DNA of 64,000 nt. It comes from Cohnella ginsengisoli (GTDB lineage Bacteria; Bacillota; Bacilli; Paenibacillales; Paenibacillaceae). Shown here piece by piece: positions 46,517 to 56,104 of the stretch. The position numbers were made by a program, and so were the translations under genes. Each line of letters begins with the position of its first letter. Position 1 is the stretch's first letter. The notes under the pieces are model-generated. The model had not been told where the DNA came from, did not search any database, and saw nothing but the letters and a program-made list of their open reading frames with translations. The stretch lies in assembly GCF_029525555.1 (NCBI RefSeq), contig NZ_JAPDHZ010000002.1, positions 2,145,868 to 2,209,867 of the forward strand, given 5' to 3'.

Positions 46517-48210
46517 TGGAACGGATCGTCACGATGTGCGTCATCGACGATATTAAGACGGTCGTGAACGGAATCGCGACCCGCATCCCTTGGGAGCGAC
46601 ACGGAATCGAGGTCGTCGGCACGGCGCTGGACGGCGCGGAGGGCCTCGCCCTGATCCGGGACAAAAAAGCCGGACATCGTCGTCACCGATATTCGCATGC
46701 CGGGTCTTAGCGGCATCGAGATGGTGAAGCTGGTCGCGGACGGGGATATCCCCTCCAAAATCATCTTCATCAGCGGATATACCGACTTCAACTACGCGCA
46801 GGAAGCGGTCAAGCTTGGCGCATTCGATTATTTGCTGAAGCCGTTCACGCCCCAGCAGGTGATCGACGCCGTCGCGAAGGCGAGGGACGCCGTGCTGAGC
46901 GAGCTGTCCCGCCACAACGTGCTGCGCCAGATGGAACTGCAGCTCGCCGAGAGCATGCCCCATCTGCGGCAGGAGTTCTGCCGCCGGCTTCTTCGGTACG
47001 ACTCGAGCCTGGAGTCGCTGAACCGGCAATGGGGCTTCCTCCAGATGGAGATGGCCTATTCGCCGCTCCTCGTCATGGTCGCCGAGATCGACAGCTTCGA
47101 GGAGAAGGCCCGCCTGCTCCCGATCAAGGAAATCGAGCTCGCCCGCTTCGCCGTGCAGAACGTGCTGGAGGAGACGCTCGCCTCCCGCACGAAGTTCATC
47201 CTAATGCGAGAGAACGTGCACCAGTTCGTCGCGGTGCTGAATCCGCCGGCGGATCTCGACACGGCAGGGCTGCTGGAGCTGTGCCGGGAAAATATCGACC
47301 GGTGGACGTCGCAGTCCGTCTCGATCGGCATCGGCTCGCAGGCGGATACCATCCAGAGCGTCTACCTGTCCTATGAGCAGGCCAAGGCCGCGCTGTCCTA
47401 CGCGTTCTACAGCGGCGGCAACTGCGTGCTGCCCTATACGGAGAAGAGCGGCTTCATCTCTCCGCGCTTCTCGGCCGACAAGGAAAAGGAGCTGCTGTTC
47501 GCGCTTCGGTCCGGCAATCAGGACAAAGCCGCGAAGATGCTCGACGACATTTTCATGGAGTGCTCCCAGTACCCCGTGCCCCCCTGAGCCGGCCGTGATG
47601 ACCAACCTGCTCTATGGCTTGGCCTTTTCTATTTTCCGCGCGCTGTCCGAGCAGGTGTCGGACGAAGAAAGGCGGCAGCTCGAGATGAAGCTCGCGGAGA
47701 TGAAGGAATTCGCCTCCCTGTCGCTCGGCGGCTGGCAGCGCAAGCTGCAGGATTACTGCGCGCACGGCTGCGGCATGCTCGCGAACCGGCAAAACCACGA
47801 CGCCGCGAGGCTGATCGTGCGGACCAAGACTTATATCGAAGAGCACATCGAGCAGAGCCTGACCGTGAACGACTGCGCCAGATCGGTCCATCTCAGCCCG
47901 AGCTATTTCGCCAACCTGTTCAAAAAAGGAGACGGGCATGACGCTCATGCAGTACGTCACCCAGCAGCGCATGGAAAAAGCCAAAGCGATGCTGGCAGAC
48001 GGGCTTCAGGTGCAGGAGATCGCCGCCTCTCTCGGATACGAGGACCGACCTTATTTCAGCGAGCTGTTCAAGAAGCATACGGGGCTGACGCCGACGGAAT
48101 ACCGGAACAAAAAAGTGATTTCCTCCTCCCTGCACAGTAGGAATGTCCTTCTCCCCTCTCGCGGGTTCCGTCCTATAATCGAGTCAGTTGCCGGACGCCC
48201 GTCAGGCTAA
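46516..48210 (+). CDS. YesN-type AraC response regulator (three apparent frameshifts)
   Basis: About 560 residues when joined. Receiver domain: CVIDDI acidic pair, phospho-acceptor Asp in IVVTDIRMPG, Lys in YLLKPF; a long linker with GGDEF-like fold; C-terminal AraC domain (LTVNDCARSVHLSPSYFANLFKKETGMTLMQYV, VQEIAASLGYEDRPYFSELFKKHTGLTPTEYRNKK). Breaks in A6 46673-46678, C6 47579-47584 and A6 47922-47927. The reading frame continues 30 codons past the normal domain end, through the promoter at 48149-48182, to a stop at 48210. Confidence 0.9.
48149..48182 (+). promoter_or_regulatory. Promoter of the binding-protein gene
   Basis: TTCTCCCCTCTCG at 48149-48161 and TCCTATAATCGA at 48171-48182 repeat the elements before the permease operon. 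The -10 is TATAAT. It lies within the last codons of the response-regulator gene, so that gene's tail and the next gene's promoter overlap. Confidence 0.6.
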
Positions 48211-48238
48211 CGCATACGACAAAGGGAGGTTTTTATAC

Positions 48239-49666
48239 ATGTTGAAGCAATGGGGCTATACCGCGCTTGGCGCGACGCTGATCGTCGGACTTGCGGCATG
48301 TTCATCCTCGGGCAACGACGGCGCAGCTTCGTCCGCCCCGAGCGCTTCGAATAGCGGCACGGCATCTGCAAGCGCTTCCGGACAAGCCGCCTCCGGGGCC
48401 AAAACGAAAATCGCGTACTGGACGCCGGACCGCCACGACGCCGTATTCATGCAGGCCAAGATTGACGAATTCAACAAGACGAATACGGACAACATCGAAG
48501 TCGAGATGACCGTCATGGCCGACAACTATCCGGACGCGGTCGACATCGCCTTCGCGAGCAAGCAGGCGCCGGACGTCCTGCAGATCAACAACCTCGACAC
48601 TTACGTGAAAAAGGGCTATATCACGCCGCTGAACGCTTACATGGACGACGCGACCAAGAAGCGATTCGAATCGATCCTGATCGAGAACAAGAACATGATC
48701 GACGGACAGATCTATTCCTTCCCGAACATCGGTCAGACGTGGCGCCTCATCTACAACAAAGACCTGTTCGCCAAAGCGGGCATCGCCGAGCCGCCGAAGA
48801 CGCTCGCCGAGCTCGTCGAGGACGCGAAGAAGATCACCGCGGCCGGCAAGGCCGACGGCGCGTACGGCTTCGCCAGCAACTTCAAGAGCTCTTCCGGCTT
48901 CTGGCGCCCTTCGATCACCGTATCGACGGCGAGCGGCACGACCGGCGCAGAGGGGTACAACTTCCAGAGCGGCCAGTTCGACTTCAGCTCGGTCAAGGAC
49001 ATCGCGCTCGCGCTTCGCCAGATGAAGGAAGACGGCAGCATGCTGCCGGGCGTCGAGAGCCTCGACATGGATCCGCTGCGCGCGCAGTTCGCGCAGGGCA
49101 AGATCGGCATGTACATCAACCACTCCGGCGAGCCGGGCGTGTACAAGGACCAGTTCCCGACGACCGTCAACTGGGCAGCGGCGCTGCCGCCGACCGCCGA
49201 CGGACAGATCCACGGCGCGATCAACGTCGTAGGCGGCTCCTACATCGGCATCAGCAACGACTCGCCTAACAAGGAGAAGGCCTGGAAGTTCCTTCAGTAC
49301 GTCTACAGCCTTGATCTGCAAAAGGAATATTACGAGAGCGGCTATGGCGTATCGCTGATCCCGGACGTCATCGAAGCGGCTTCCACCCCTTCGCTTCCCG
49401 GCATCGAAGGCTTCCTGCCGACGAAGTACGACGCCCTCTACCCGGCCACCCCGCTGAGCGCGACGGAAGCCGACCTGGAAGGAACGAAATACGGCGACGT
49501 CCTGACCAAGTACGTCATCGTAGGCGGAGATCTCGACAAGACGATCGCGGACCTGAATACCCGCTACAACGCGGCGCTCGCCAAAGCCCGCGCGGACGGC
49601 ACGACGAAGATCGAAGCGGATCCGAGCTTCGACGCTTCCAAGCTGCAGGGTACGCTCGCCCAATAA
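48239..49666 (+). CDS. Sugar-binding lipoprotein of ABC transporter (UgpB/MalE type)
   Basis: 475 residues, intact. Lipoprotein signal (KQWGYTALGATLIVGLAAC, lipobox LAAC), a Ser/Ala/Gly-rich linker, then the family 1 binding-protein fold: TKIAYWTPDRHDAVFMQAKIDEF, ASKQAPDVLQINNLDTYVKKGYI, YSFPNIGQTWRLIYNKDLFAKAGI, FAQGKIGMYINHSGEPG. ATG 48239 follows AAAGGGAGG; the open frame upstream is not coding. It has its own promoter, allowing more protein than the permeases. Confidence 0.95.
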   Translation: MLKQWGYTALGATLIVGLAACSSSGNDGAASSAPSASNSGTASASASGQAASGAKTKIAYWTPDRHDAVFMQAKIDEFNKTNTDNIEVEMTVMADNYPDAVDIAFASKQAPDVLQINNLDTYVKKGYITPLNAYMDDATKKRFESILIENKNMIDGQIYSFPNIGQTWRLIYNKDLFAKAGIAEPPKTLAELVEDAKKITAAGKADGAYGFASNFKSSSGFWRPSITVSTASGTTGAEGYNFQSGQFDFSSVKDIALALRQMKEDGSMLPGVESLDMDPLRAQFAQGKIGMYINHSGEPGVYKDQFPTTVNWAAALPPTADGQIHGAINVVGGSYIGISNDSPNKEKAWKFLQYVYSLDLQKEYYESGYGVSLIPDVIEAASTPSLPGIEGFLPTKYDALYPATPLSATEADLEGTKYGDVLTKYVIVGGDLDKTIADLNTRYNAALAKARADGTTKIEADPSFDASKLQGTLAQ

Positions 49667-49691
49667 CCGACGACTAGACGAATCCGATCTC

Positions 49692-49732
49692 GGGGCTGCC
49701 TCCAAGTCATGACATGACCGAGAGGCGGCTCC
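49692..49732 (+). terminator. Possible terminator after the binding-protein gene
   Basis: GGGGCTGCCTC pairs with GAGGCGGCTCC (one G-T and one wobble), with an inner TCATGACATGA. There is no strong T-tract. Confidence 0.45.
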
Positions 49733-49775
49733 TTCGGTCGTTTGGGCGAAGGCTTGACCCGGAAGTTGGGTGCGC

Positions 49776-50060
49776 GCTAGCGGAACAAACTTCCGCTATG
49801 ACGGCCCGAGCCGCGGCCCCGCGGCGCAATAGCGGAAAAAACTTCCGCTATGCGTGCCCAACCCGCGCACCCGTGGCGCAATAGCGGAACAAACTTCCGC
49901 TATGATGGCCCAAACCGCGGCCCCGCGGCGCAATAGCGGAACAAACTTCCGCTATGACGGCCCAAACCGCGCCCCCGCGGCGCAATAGCGGAACAAACTT
50001 CCGCTATGACGGCCCAAACCGCGGCCCCGCGGTGCAATAGCGGAACTAATTTCCGCTATA
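49776..50060. repeat. 52-bp tandem repeat (5.5 copies) with an AGCGGAA/TTCCGCT hairpin
   Basis: Units start at 49776, 49828, 49880, 49932, 49984 and 50036, spaced exactly 52 bp. Each contains ATAGCGGAA, CAAAC, TTCCGCTAT and, in most copies, CCGCGGCCCCGCGG. The last copy is partial and ends 28 bp before the cupin start. AGCGGAA/TTCCGCT hairpins are typical intergenic repeats in Paenibacillus-like genomes. This is also the only content of the 400-bp gap between the two genes. Confidence 0.9.
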
Positions 50061-50087
50061 CTAACAACGTAAAGGAGGTCCATCGCC

Positions 50088-50429
50088 ATGATCCTTCATA
50101 ATAACGATATCCCCAGCCGCAAAGTGGACGAATACGCCTCCCGGAAAATTCTCGGGACGGGCGGCAGCCTGATGATGGTGGAAGTGAGCTTCAAGAAAGG
50201 CGGCGTCGGCGAAGTCCATTCCCACGACGCGCACGAGCAGACGAGCTATATCGTGAAAGGCAAGTTCGAGGTGTCCGTGGACGGCGTCAAGTCGGTCCTG
50301 GTCGCCGGCGACAGCTTCTACGCGGGGCTTCGCGTCCCCCATGGCGTCGTGGCGCTGGAGGATTCGATCATCCTGGACGTGTTCACGCCGCTCCGCCAAG
50401 ATTTCCTGGAAGCCGAGGTGCCCGAATGA
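50088..50429 (+). CDS. Cupin, KdgF-like (uronate linearisation)
   Basis: 113 residues; a small beta-barrel cupin. Metal ligands in VGEVHSHDAHEQTSYIVKGKFEVSVDG (His, His, Glu/Gln) and in YAGLRVPHGVVAL (His). KdgF-type cupins convert unsaturated 4,5-uronates released by polysaccharide lyases to the linear ketone. The lyase gene overlaps its stop by 4 bp (ATGA), which strongly supports that role. ATG 50088 follows AAAGGAGG. Confidence 0.85.
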   Translation: MILHNNDIPSRKVDEYASRKILGTGGSLMMVEVSFKKGGVGEVHSHDAHEQTSYIVKGKFEVSVDGVKSVLVAGDSFYAGLRVPHGVVALEDSIILDVFTPLRQDFLEAEVPE

Positions 50430-52364
50430 ATCCGTTCTACCTGACGCACGAAGAGCTCCGCGAAGCCGCCAAGATTTTTGCCCAAGACTATCCCGAGCAG
50501 GCCAAAAAAAGCCGTGGACGTCGCCGAGCATGCCGGCCGCAACGAATTCCGTCTCCCCTACACGATGGTCAAGGACAGCTGGGTCCACATGGGAACGCCG
50601 ATCGACTGGCTGCATAACCCGACGAAGGACCTCGAGTTCACCTGGATTTTTAACCGTCATTGGCATATGGAGGATCTGGGCAAAGCCTACCTGCTCACCG
50701 GGCGCGACGATTACGTGCATACGTTCATCCGGCACTTCGAGGAGTGGATGGCGCAGAACGCCCCTGCCCAAGAGGTGCCCTACGAGGAAGCGACCTACTT
50801 CCAGCGTCCCGGCCCCTGGCGGCTGCTGGAGACCGGCCTTCGCGTGCAATCGTGGATCTGGACGTACCGGATGGTCGAAGGAAGTCCCCGAATTACTGAT
50901 TCGTTCCGCGAGCGCTTCTTCGGGGCGCTTGCCGACCATGCGGACTATTTGACCCGGTATCTGGGTAGCGTGGAGATCAACCATGCGATCATGCATATGC
51001 AGGGGCTGTTTATGATCGGGGCTTTCCACGCGGACCATCCCCGCGCGCCGCTTTGGCGCCAGCTAGCCGCCGAACGACTGGAGCTGTGCATGCTGCGCCA
51101 GGTCGGGGAAGAAGGCGTGCAGAGCGAGCTGACGACGCATTATCACAACGGCAGCATCGGCATGTTCAGCACGCCTTATCTGCTTGCCCTCAAGACCGGG
51201 TACGAATTTCCCGAATGGTATGCGCACAAGCTCGCGCGCATGGGCGCCTTCACCGATGCGGTCATCCGTCCGGACGGACAGGCGACGCCGATCGGCGATT
51301 CGGACTGGATCAGCCACGGCCGGCGGCCGCTGGGCTTGCTCGGCGCGATTCTGAACGACGAGGCGCTGCTGAAAGCGGGCGAGGTGAGCGAGGAGCTGCT
51401 TTGGCTGTTCGGCGCCGACGTTTATACGCGCATGCGGGACAGCCAGTCTTCCTTCTCACCCGCCACGGTCAGTCGCGCGTTCGAGCAAACCGGCTACTAT
51501 TTCGTCAAGAGCAAGAATCACCATCTGTTCTTCGACGCGGCCTGCATGGGCGGCGCGCACGGACACGCCGACGCGCTCAGCATCGAATGGATGTGGAACG
51601 GCCAGCTCGTATTCGTTGATCCGGGCAGGTACACGTACGAGGAAGGCGAATGGCGCCGCCTCTTCAAAAGCACCCGTGCGCACAACACCGTAACGGTTGA
51701 CGGCCTGGACCAGACGCCTTATGAGGCGACCCAGCGCTGGGGCGAACCGGTCGCAAGCTGCGAGACGCTTCGCTGGATCGACAATGCGAGCTTTTCCTTC
51801 ATCGAAGCGACGCACGACGGATACCTCCGGCTAGAAAAGCCTGTCCTCCACCGGAGATGGACGCTCGTCGGCAAGGAGGTCGATCTCCTCCTCCTCGTCG
51901 ACTGGCTGGAAGGAGACGGCGAGCGCCAGATCGAACAGCGCTTCTACTTGCATCCGGATGCCGCGGTCGAGCTGGGAGGCAGCGACGCCGGCTCCGGCAG
52001 TGACGCGCCTTGGGCCCGCATCGTCTATCCCTCCACAGGCTCGCTCGTCCATGTGCACTGGACGGCGGACGGCGGAGCAGGCTCCGGCTTCGCCGCCTCC
52101 GAAGAAGCCGGTTGGATCTCCCGCATCTATGGGGAAAAGGAGCCGAACCGGGTTCTGTCCATGGGCGGCCAAGCGGACGGTACGGCGGGCGTCGCCTGCA
52201 TCGCCTTGCCGCAGCTGGCTGCGTCCGGCGCTTCGGCCGCCAGTCTTGAATCGTTCGACATCGACGCGAAGCGCCAAGCGGCGACCGTCGTGTATACGGC
52301 GGATGGCCGAACGGTCCGCGTGACGATCGACCGGGACGACGTGAGTTGGACGGTCGAAGGCTGA
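50426..52364 (+). CDS. Heparinase II/III-type polysaccharide lyase (one apparent frameshift)
   Basis: About 645 residues when joined; break in the A7 run at 50504-50510. N-terminal alpha/alpha toroid (LEFTWIFNRHWHMEDLGKAYLLTG, SVEINHAIMHMQGLFMIGAF with Asn/His, SELTTHYHNGSIGMF with Tyr-His), then the heparinase II/III-like beta-sheet domain (YYFVKSKNHHLFFDAACMGGAHGHADALSIEW, VDPGRYTYEEGEWRRLFKSTRAHNTVTVDG), which carries catalytic and zinc-binding His. No signal peptide, so it degrades imported acidic oligosaccharide. Its exact PL family (12, 15, 17 or 21) was not resolved. Confidence 0.88.
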
Positions 52365-52370
52365 AAATAG

Positions 52371-52424
52371 AAGATGGCGTTCCCCTGTCCGGATGAACAA
52401 CCGGACAGGGAAACGCCATCTTTT
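52371..52424. terminator. Strong bidirectional terminator
   Basis: AAGATGGCGTT(c)CCCTGTCCGG pairs with CCGGACAGGG(a)AACGCCATCTT around ATGAACAA, with A-rich and T-rich sides. It serves both the convergent lyase and GH2 genes. Confidence 0.92.
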
Positions 52425-52425
52425 G

Positions 52426-54411
52426 TCAATCGATCGCAATCTCTTGCGCGAGTGCTACAAATCCATTCGGTCGCACGATTCGGATCGGAATACGGGTCGC
52501 CCCGGGCGCGGCCTCGAAGATCAGTTCAACGGATTCGCCCGGAAGCGTATCCGGGATCGGCAGCGCAGCCTCAGACGTCGCTCCTCCTCCCTCTCCGACC
52601 GAAGCCGTGAAACGGTATCCGCGAACGGCATGGCTCGGAAGGTCGTCCCGAACGGTTAGCTTCACCTTCACTTGATTCGCCTCGTATCTTGCGGCTTCCG
52701 CCAGCTGGATCGGAGACGCGAGCTCGGTTAACAAAGACAACGAAGGCTTGGGATTGCCGTACAAATCCGTGCTTCCGTGCACCCTTTTTCGCAGCCGTCC
52801 CTCTCCCTCCTCGCCCATTTGCGTCCGATAGTCGTTCAGGCTGAAGTAGATGGCGATGGCGATCTCGGGATGCCGCTTGTATTCCGCCATATTGTCCGAC
52901 AAGATCTTGGCCCGCCGCGGATCTCCTCCCGGAAAAGCGGGTTCGCACAAACCGAATTCCGCAACGGCAAGCGGCTTGTCCGGATAGGCGGCGGTTATTT
53001 GCTCAATGACGGACTGACGATTCAAATCCCCGTGCCAGGTGCCGATATAATCGTTCCACATGACGACATCGCCTTCGCCTGTAGCGTCGCCCGCAGGATC
53101 GAGGTGCACGGTGTTGCTGACATAGTTGACGAGACGGCTAGCGTCTAACCGGCGAAACGCCTGCTTCAGCTTCCCCATATAAGCGAACGTATGGGGATCC
53201 TGTCCGTCCAGCTCGTTTCCCATGCCCCAGGCGAACACCGAAGGATGATTGTAGTGGCGGTCAATCATTTCCTGGGCATGCTGCAGGGCGAGCGGCAGAT
53301 GCGCATCGTCGGGAGCGGCAGGCTGCTGCCAATGCGGAATCTCCTCCTGGACCAGCAGGCCGTTGCTGTCGCACCAGTCCAGCAACTGCGCATCCTGCTG
53401 CCAATGGAAGCGGGTAATGACGCAGTTCGCTTCCTTCATCTGGCGCAAGCGCTGAATAAGGTCGGCTGCGGTCTCTGCCATCCCGACTTCGGGATTGGAG
53501 CCCGGCATCCATTCGACGCCTATCAAACGGACAGGCTCGCGGTTGAGCAGCAAGCGGCTGCCTTCCGTTACGATCTCGCGAAACCCGAGCATAACCTCGA
53601 TTCGATCGCTTGCGCCACCGCTGTCATATACGGCGATCTCAAGCGAATAGAGGTGCGGGCGGTCGAAATGCCAAAGCTTGATGCCATCCAGACGCAGCTC
53701 GCGCAGCTTCGCCGACCGGGCTCCGGGCTGCATTTCAACCGCATATCGTTCTTCCGCGAGCAGCTCGCCGTCGTACCGGACAGCAAGCGATACCTCGGGA
53801 CGCGCGCCCGCCTCCACCCGATCAAAGTAAAGGGAGCCGCCGAGGATTCCGTCCGCCGTCATTCCTGCCGGTGAACCCGGCTCGCCCGTAAACGCCGGCA
53901 AGGCGTCGATTTTCGCGAAATCGATGGCATGGCGGCCGGATACGATCAACTGAACGCCGCGAATCAGTCCGCCGTCATCCGCCCAATCGAAGCTGCGGGC
54001 GAACGGCAACGCCTGCTCGCTTGGGCGATTGTCCGCGCGAACGACGAGCCGGTTCGTATGCGCGAAGGATAGCGCGGCGGTCAGATCAAGCGTAAACGAC
54101 GTGTAGCCCGATCCGGCATGACCGCCGATCAGTTGCCCGTTCAACCAGACTTTGGCGTCGCGATAGACGGCCTCGAATTGAATCCTCACCCTTTTCGACC
54201 GCCACGCGCCTTCCGCCTCGAATTCGTACGCATACCAGGCGGCGCCGCGGTAATCCTCCAGCCCTTCTTCGACGTTCCAGGTATGCGGTACGGCGACCGC
54301 CCTCCCGTCAGGAAGCCCTGAAGCCTGCCAACCCTCGTTCTCTCCGATATCTCCAGCGTCTACCCGAAACGTCCATCCGCTCGACAGGCCGATCGTTATT
54401 CTTGGCTGCAA
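52426..54411 (-). CDS. GH2-family glycosidase (beta-glucuronidase/beta-galactosidase type)
   Basis: About 660 residues, intact. N-terminal jelly-roll (AVAVPHTWNVEEGLEDYRGAAWYAYEF, VWLNGQLIGGHAGSGYTSFTLDL), Ig-like domain, TIM barrel with acid/base Glu in VFAWGMGNELDGQ and nucleophile Glu in PLAVAEFGL, then a short Ig-like C-terminus. Cytoplasmic. Together with the lyase and cupin it would finish breakdown of a uronic-acid-containing glycan, perhaps as a beta-glucuronidase. TTG 54411, six bases after GGGGAG, is preferred to the open frame reaching 54501. Confidence 0.85.
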   Translation of the reverse strand: MQPRITIGLSSGWTFRVDAGDIGENEGWQASGLPDGRAVAVPHTWNVEEGLEDYRGAAWYAYEFEAEGAWRSKRVRIQFEAVYRDAKVWLNGQLIGGHAGSGYTSFTLDLTAALSFAHTNRLVVRADNRPSEQALPFARSFDWADDGGLIRGVQLIVSGRHAIDFAKIDALPAFTGEPGSPAGMTADGILGGSLYFDRVEAGARPEVSLAVRYDGELLAEERYAVEMQPGARSAKLRELRLDGIKLWHFDRPHLYSLEIAVYDSGGASDRIEVMLGFREIVTEGSRLLLNREPVRLIGVEWMPGSNPEVGMAETAADLIQRLRQMKEANCVITRFHWQQDAQLLDWCDSNGLLVQEEIPHWQQPAAPDDAHLPLALQHAQEMIDRHYNHPSVFAWGMGNELDGQDPHTFAYMGKLKQAFRRLDASRLVNYVSNTVHLDPAGDATGEGDVVMWNDYIGTWHGDLNRQSVIEQITAAYPDKPLAVAEFGLCEPAFPGGDPRRAKILSDNMAEYKRHPEIAIAIYFSLNDYRTQMGEEGEGRLRKRVHGSTDLYGNPKPSLSLLTELASPIQLAEAARYEANQVKVKLTVRDDLPSHAVRGYRFTASVGEGGGATSEAALPIPDTLPGESVELIFEAAPGATRIPIRIVRPNGFVALAQEIAID

Positions 54412-54678
54412 GGCATTCTCCCCATTTCCTTGATGACGAATCTCGGGCACGCTATCCTGACCCAGTAAGCTTACTTTAATACAAGCCCCGCATCGCGCCA
54501 ATTCATTAAGTTCGGGTTCTCATGGAGTATTTTCGGATTCGGTAGCATGGCTAAAAAAGATGAGCTTGTAGAACACGTATTCTTAAACAAGCCCTCCCTA
54601 GAATTCCACCAGCAGCCATGAGCGGTGCAGCAGGTGAGAATTGCCGTAATCGTAGGTATCCTTCCATTTGTGCAATTT
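54412..54678 (-). other. Non-coding gap with gene relics
   Basis: On the minus strand, 54600-54665 reads WKDTYDYGNSHLLHRSWLLVEF then a stop, with no start; it looks like a relic of an unidentified gene. No operator or terminator was recognised, so the GH2 gene may be read from the HisD-like gene's promoter. Confidence 0.35.
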
Positions 54679-55951
54679 CTAATAGTATCTTCGAACACGC
54701 AAGTCGGCTTGCGCTTTATGCCCGGCAAAATGCTCCAATTCGCAAAGACGGGAAACATACTGCCCGACAAGCCTGCTTGCCTCCTCCGTGCAGCGTTGGT
54801 AGGTGACCGTCTTCAAATATTTGCCCACCCATAATCCTCCGGTATACCGCGCGGCGCCCTTCGTAGGCAGCGTATGGTTGGTCCCGATCGCCTTATCGCC
54901 GTACGCCACGTTTGTCTCGGGACCGAGGAACAGCGCTCCGTAGTTTTTCATGTTGTGCAGAAAATAGTCCGGATCTTCCGTCAGCACCTCGACATGCTCA
55001 TAAGCCAGCTTGTCGGCTTCGGCCAAGGCTTCCTGAACGTTGTCGACAACCATAACCGTTCCATAGTCGCGCCATGACTTGCCTGCAATATCGGCGGTAG
55101 GAAGACTTTCAAGCTGACGGTCAATTTCAACTAGCGTTTCCTGCGCCAGCGTCTTCGACGTCGTAATGAGAACGGCAGGCGATGTCGGACCATGCTCCGC
55201 CTGGCCCAGCAAATCGGTCGCGACCATTTCGGCATCCGCCGTATGGTCGGCGATGACCAGAACCTCCGTCGGCCCTGCGAATAAATCGATCCCCACTTTT
55301 CCGTACAACTGCCGTTTGGCTTCGGCAACGTAAGCGTTTCCAGGGCCAACCAGCATATCCACCGGTTTGATCGTTTCGGTTCCAATGGCCATGGCGGCCA
55401 TCGCCTGAATGCCGCCTAGAATATAAATCTCGTCGGCTCCGGCCATGGCCATCGCACAGACCGTGGCGGCGGGTACGGCTCCTTCAATCGGCGGCGTACA
55501 CGCGATCACGCGGGAGACCCCCGCCACTTTTGCCGTTAAAATGCTCATGTGCGCCGATGCGACCATCGGATAACGGCCGCCCGGAATATAACAGCCCACG
55601 CTGCTTACCGGGATGTGTTTATGGCCAAGCACGACGCCCGGCAGCGTCTCAACCTCCAGATCATGAATCGTTTCCCTTTGTTTCGCAGCAAAATTGCGAA
55701 TTTGGGTCTGTGCGAAGCGGATATCTTCTTTGACGCTATCCGGCACGGACCTCACGATCTCGGAGATCTGCTCAACGCTGAGCCGGAAGTGTTCGGGGGG
55801 ACCAGCGGTCAAACTTCCCGGACAGCTCCCTTACCGCCTCATCCCCGCGTGCGGACACATCCCGAATCACAGATCGGACGGTATCGTAGACCGTTTGATC
55901 CTCCTGATGGAAGTCGGCGGGCGTCATGCCCTGCTTGATGTACTTGACCAT
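54679..55951 (-). CDS. Histidinol dehydrogenase-family protein, probably catabolic (one apparent frameshift)
   Basis: About 424 residues when joined; break in G6 at 55795-55800. All HisD-family blocks are present: [74 protein letters not shown] with the conserved His, and the C-terminal [23 protein letters not shown] (catalytic Glu/His vicinity). No other histidine-synthesis gene is near, and it shares an operator with a LacI repressor and sits among sugar genes. That fits HisD paralogues that oxidise other alcohols in catabolism, such as HpsN, better than histidine synthesis. ATG 55951 follows AAGGAG. Confidence 0.82.
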
Positions 55952-55973
55952 TTTTATGCTCCTTCGCAGGTAA

Positions 55974-55987
55974 TGAATACGTATTCA
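55974..55987. promoter_or_regulatory. LacI operator upstream of the HisD-like gene
   Basis: TGAATACGTATTCA, a perfect 14-bp palindrome, 22 bp before the start. The identical sequence occurs at 57130-57143 before the lacI-type gene and nowhere else that was noticed. Confidence 0.85.
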
Positions 55988-56064
55988 CGGAAATGGTAAC
56001 ACCTGCCTAACTTTTCGTCAACCACGATTTCTTCGCCTTTTTTGCAGCAGCGGAGATCATGCAA

Positions 56065-56093
56065 GAAGCCCCCTGCGCCAAGCAGGAGGCTTC
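56065..56093 (-). terminator. Terminator after the LacI-family gene
   Basis: GAAGCCCCCTGC pairs with GCAGGAGGCTTC (one mismatch) around GCCAA. It lies 12 bp after the LacI stop on the minus strand. Confidence 0.7.
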
Positions 56094-56104
56094 CTCGATG
56101 TTCC

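Noticed and set aside
49776..50060. CRISPR array
   Set aside because: The 52-bp units are repeats end to end with no unique spacers, and no cas genes are present.
54679..55951. Histidine biosynthesis operon
   Set aside because: No other his gene is adjacent, and the gene shares an operator with a LacI repressor.
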